The notes under the pieces are model-generated. The model was given only the letters and a program-made list of their open reading frames with translations, was not told the origin of the DNA and did not search any database. Both the position numbers and the translations under genes were made by a program. A stretch of 30,068 nucleotides of DNA from an uncultured Eubacteriales bacterium (GTDB lineage Bacteria; Bacillota; Clostridia; Oscillospirales; Oscillospiraceae), in NCBI GenBank assembly GCA_900552015.1, contig URXY01000021.1, positions 1-30,068 of the forward strand. Direction: 5' to 3'. This document shows, piece after piece, positions 29,671 through 30,068 of the stretch (position 1 is the stretch's first letter; each line of letters begins with the position of its first letter).

Positions 29671-30068
29671 TCATGCAAATTGATGATGAACTTTCGTTCC
29701 AAAGGCTTGCTTTAGCCGCCCTTGTAGGACAGCAATCTGCCGTTCCATATCTTCTGTATCAACTGCTGTTCCGATTTTCGCCTGAATCGCTTCTACAAAC
29801 CGTGGATTGTTGACCATAGCGGAGATAACCTTCGCCACAAATTTGTTGATTTCCGTCTGCTCGATATTCAGACGGAAACTGCACTCATGCCCGGTAGGTG
29901 TTACCGTATTTTTGCAGTAGTAATAATACCGTGTTTTCTTGTCCTTGCTGTGCGCCTTGGCGATATTGCCGTACATACTCTTTCCGCAGCATGGGCATTT
30001 CAAGATACCGGACAGGATGTGTGCGTGGTCTGGATTGTTGACCTTTTCCCGCTTAAAGGAATTGATCT
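29671..30068 (-). pseudogene. Large serine recombinase, 3' end truncated (5' end beyond the window)
   Basis: The visible part encodes the end of the recombinase domain and the zinc beta-ribbon. Reading on from the edge gives NNPDHAHILSGILKCPCCGKSMYGN, which is typical of ICE/transposon serine recombinases, then YYYYCKNTVTPTGHECSFRLN with the second cysteine pair. The coiled-coil part begins (MERQIAVLQGRLKQ) and then breaks off after AFGTKVHHQFA; full-length relatives continue for about 100 to 150 residues. The N-terminal catalytic part is outside the window. The break lies beside short direct repeats (29650-29685). It looks like the remnant of an integrated element that decayed or was cut at its end. 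Confidence 0.8.

Noticed and set aside
1..30068. tRNA or rRNA genes
   Set aside because: No cloverleaf core or rRNA stretches were seen on either strand by eye; a tRNAscan would settle it.

Overview
The window reads as chromosomal DNA of a GC-rich, low-GC-phylum (Bacillota) anaerobe, most like the Oscillospiraceae group of Clostridia. Supporting signs are the AGGAGG ribosome sites with canonical -35/-10 promoters, lipoproteins, an SLH-domain exported peptidase, sigma-54, clostridial-size urocanate hydratase, glycine and THF riboswitches, and an iron-dependent alcohol dehydrogenase. The taxon is inferred from gene content only.

Layout. 1-280: a tandem glycine riboswitch with terminator on the minus strand, serving a gene left of the window. 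291-2993 (minus): rpoN, a methyltransferase and a cupin protein. 3049-10884: a histidine-degradation region. hutI and an Lrp-type regulator lie on the minus strand behind hutU; a divergent LysR regulator faces hutU across a perfect palindrome; ftcD, fchA and a HutD-family gene run rightward. hutH is absent. 10914-13172 (minus): an NSS-type sodium/amino-acid symporter, an exported protein of unknown function and a 41-residue membrane protein. 13212-16205 (minus): a zur-znuA-znuC-znuB zinc uptake operon with a Fur-type box on its promoter. 16312-18383 (plus): a small PhnD-like lipoprotein, a YqhD/BdhA-type alcohol dehydrogenase and a zinc-ribbon protein. 18627-20078 (minus): glyA. 20172-21180 (plus): a THF riboswitch controlling a folate-type ECF substrate-binding component. 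21321-23421 (minus): rsmI and a second methyltransferase. 23447-27862 (plus): an operon with an S41 peptidase-SLH protein, a GIY-YIG protein, NAD(P)H-hydrate dehydratase and a CoA-transferase-family protein that lacks the usual catalytic glutamate. 27926-29627 (minus): an AGCS sodium:alanine/glycine symporter under a single-aptamer glycine riboswitch. 29671-30068: the truncated tail of a large serine recombinase.

Many genes meet in glycine/serine/folate one-carbon metabolism: histidine breakdown feeds formimino groups into tetrahydrofolate (ftcD, fchA), glyA interconverts serine and glycine on tetrahydrofolate, the folT-like gene is switched by a THF riboswitch, and two glycine riboswitches sit at the ends.

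The most unusual feature is a family of four dispersed intergenic elements (about 4846-5030, 9301-9420, 18440-18613, 21191-21322). Each is built of three successive hairpins, and several stem positions change in compensated fashion between copies. All four lie 3' of a gene on the same strand, behind that gene's terminator or terminator-like hairpin. I do not recognise this element.
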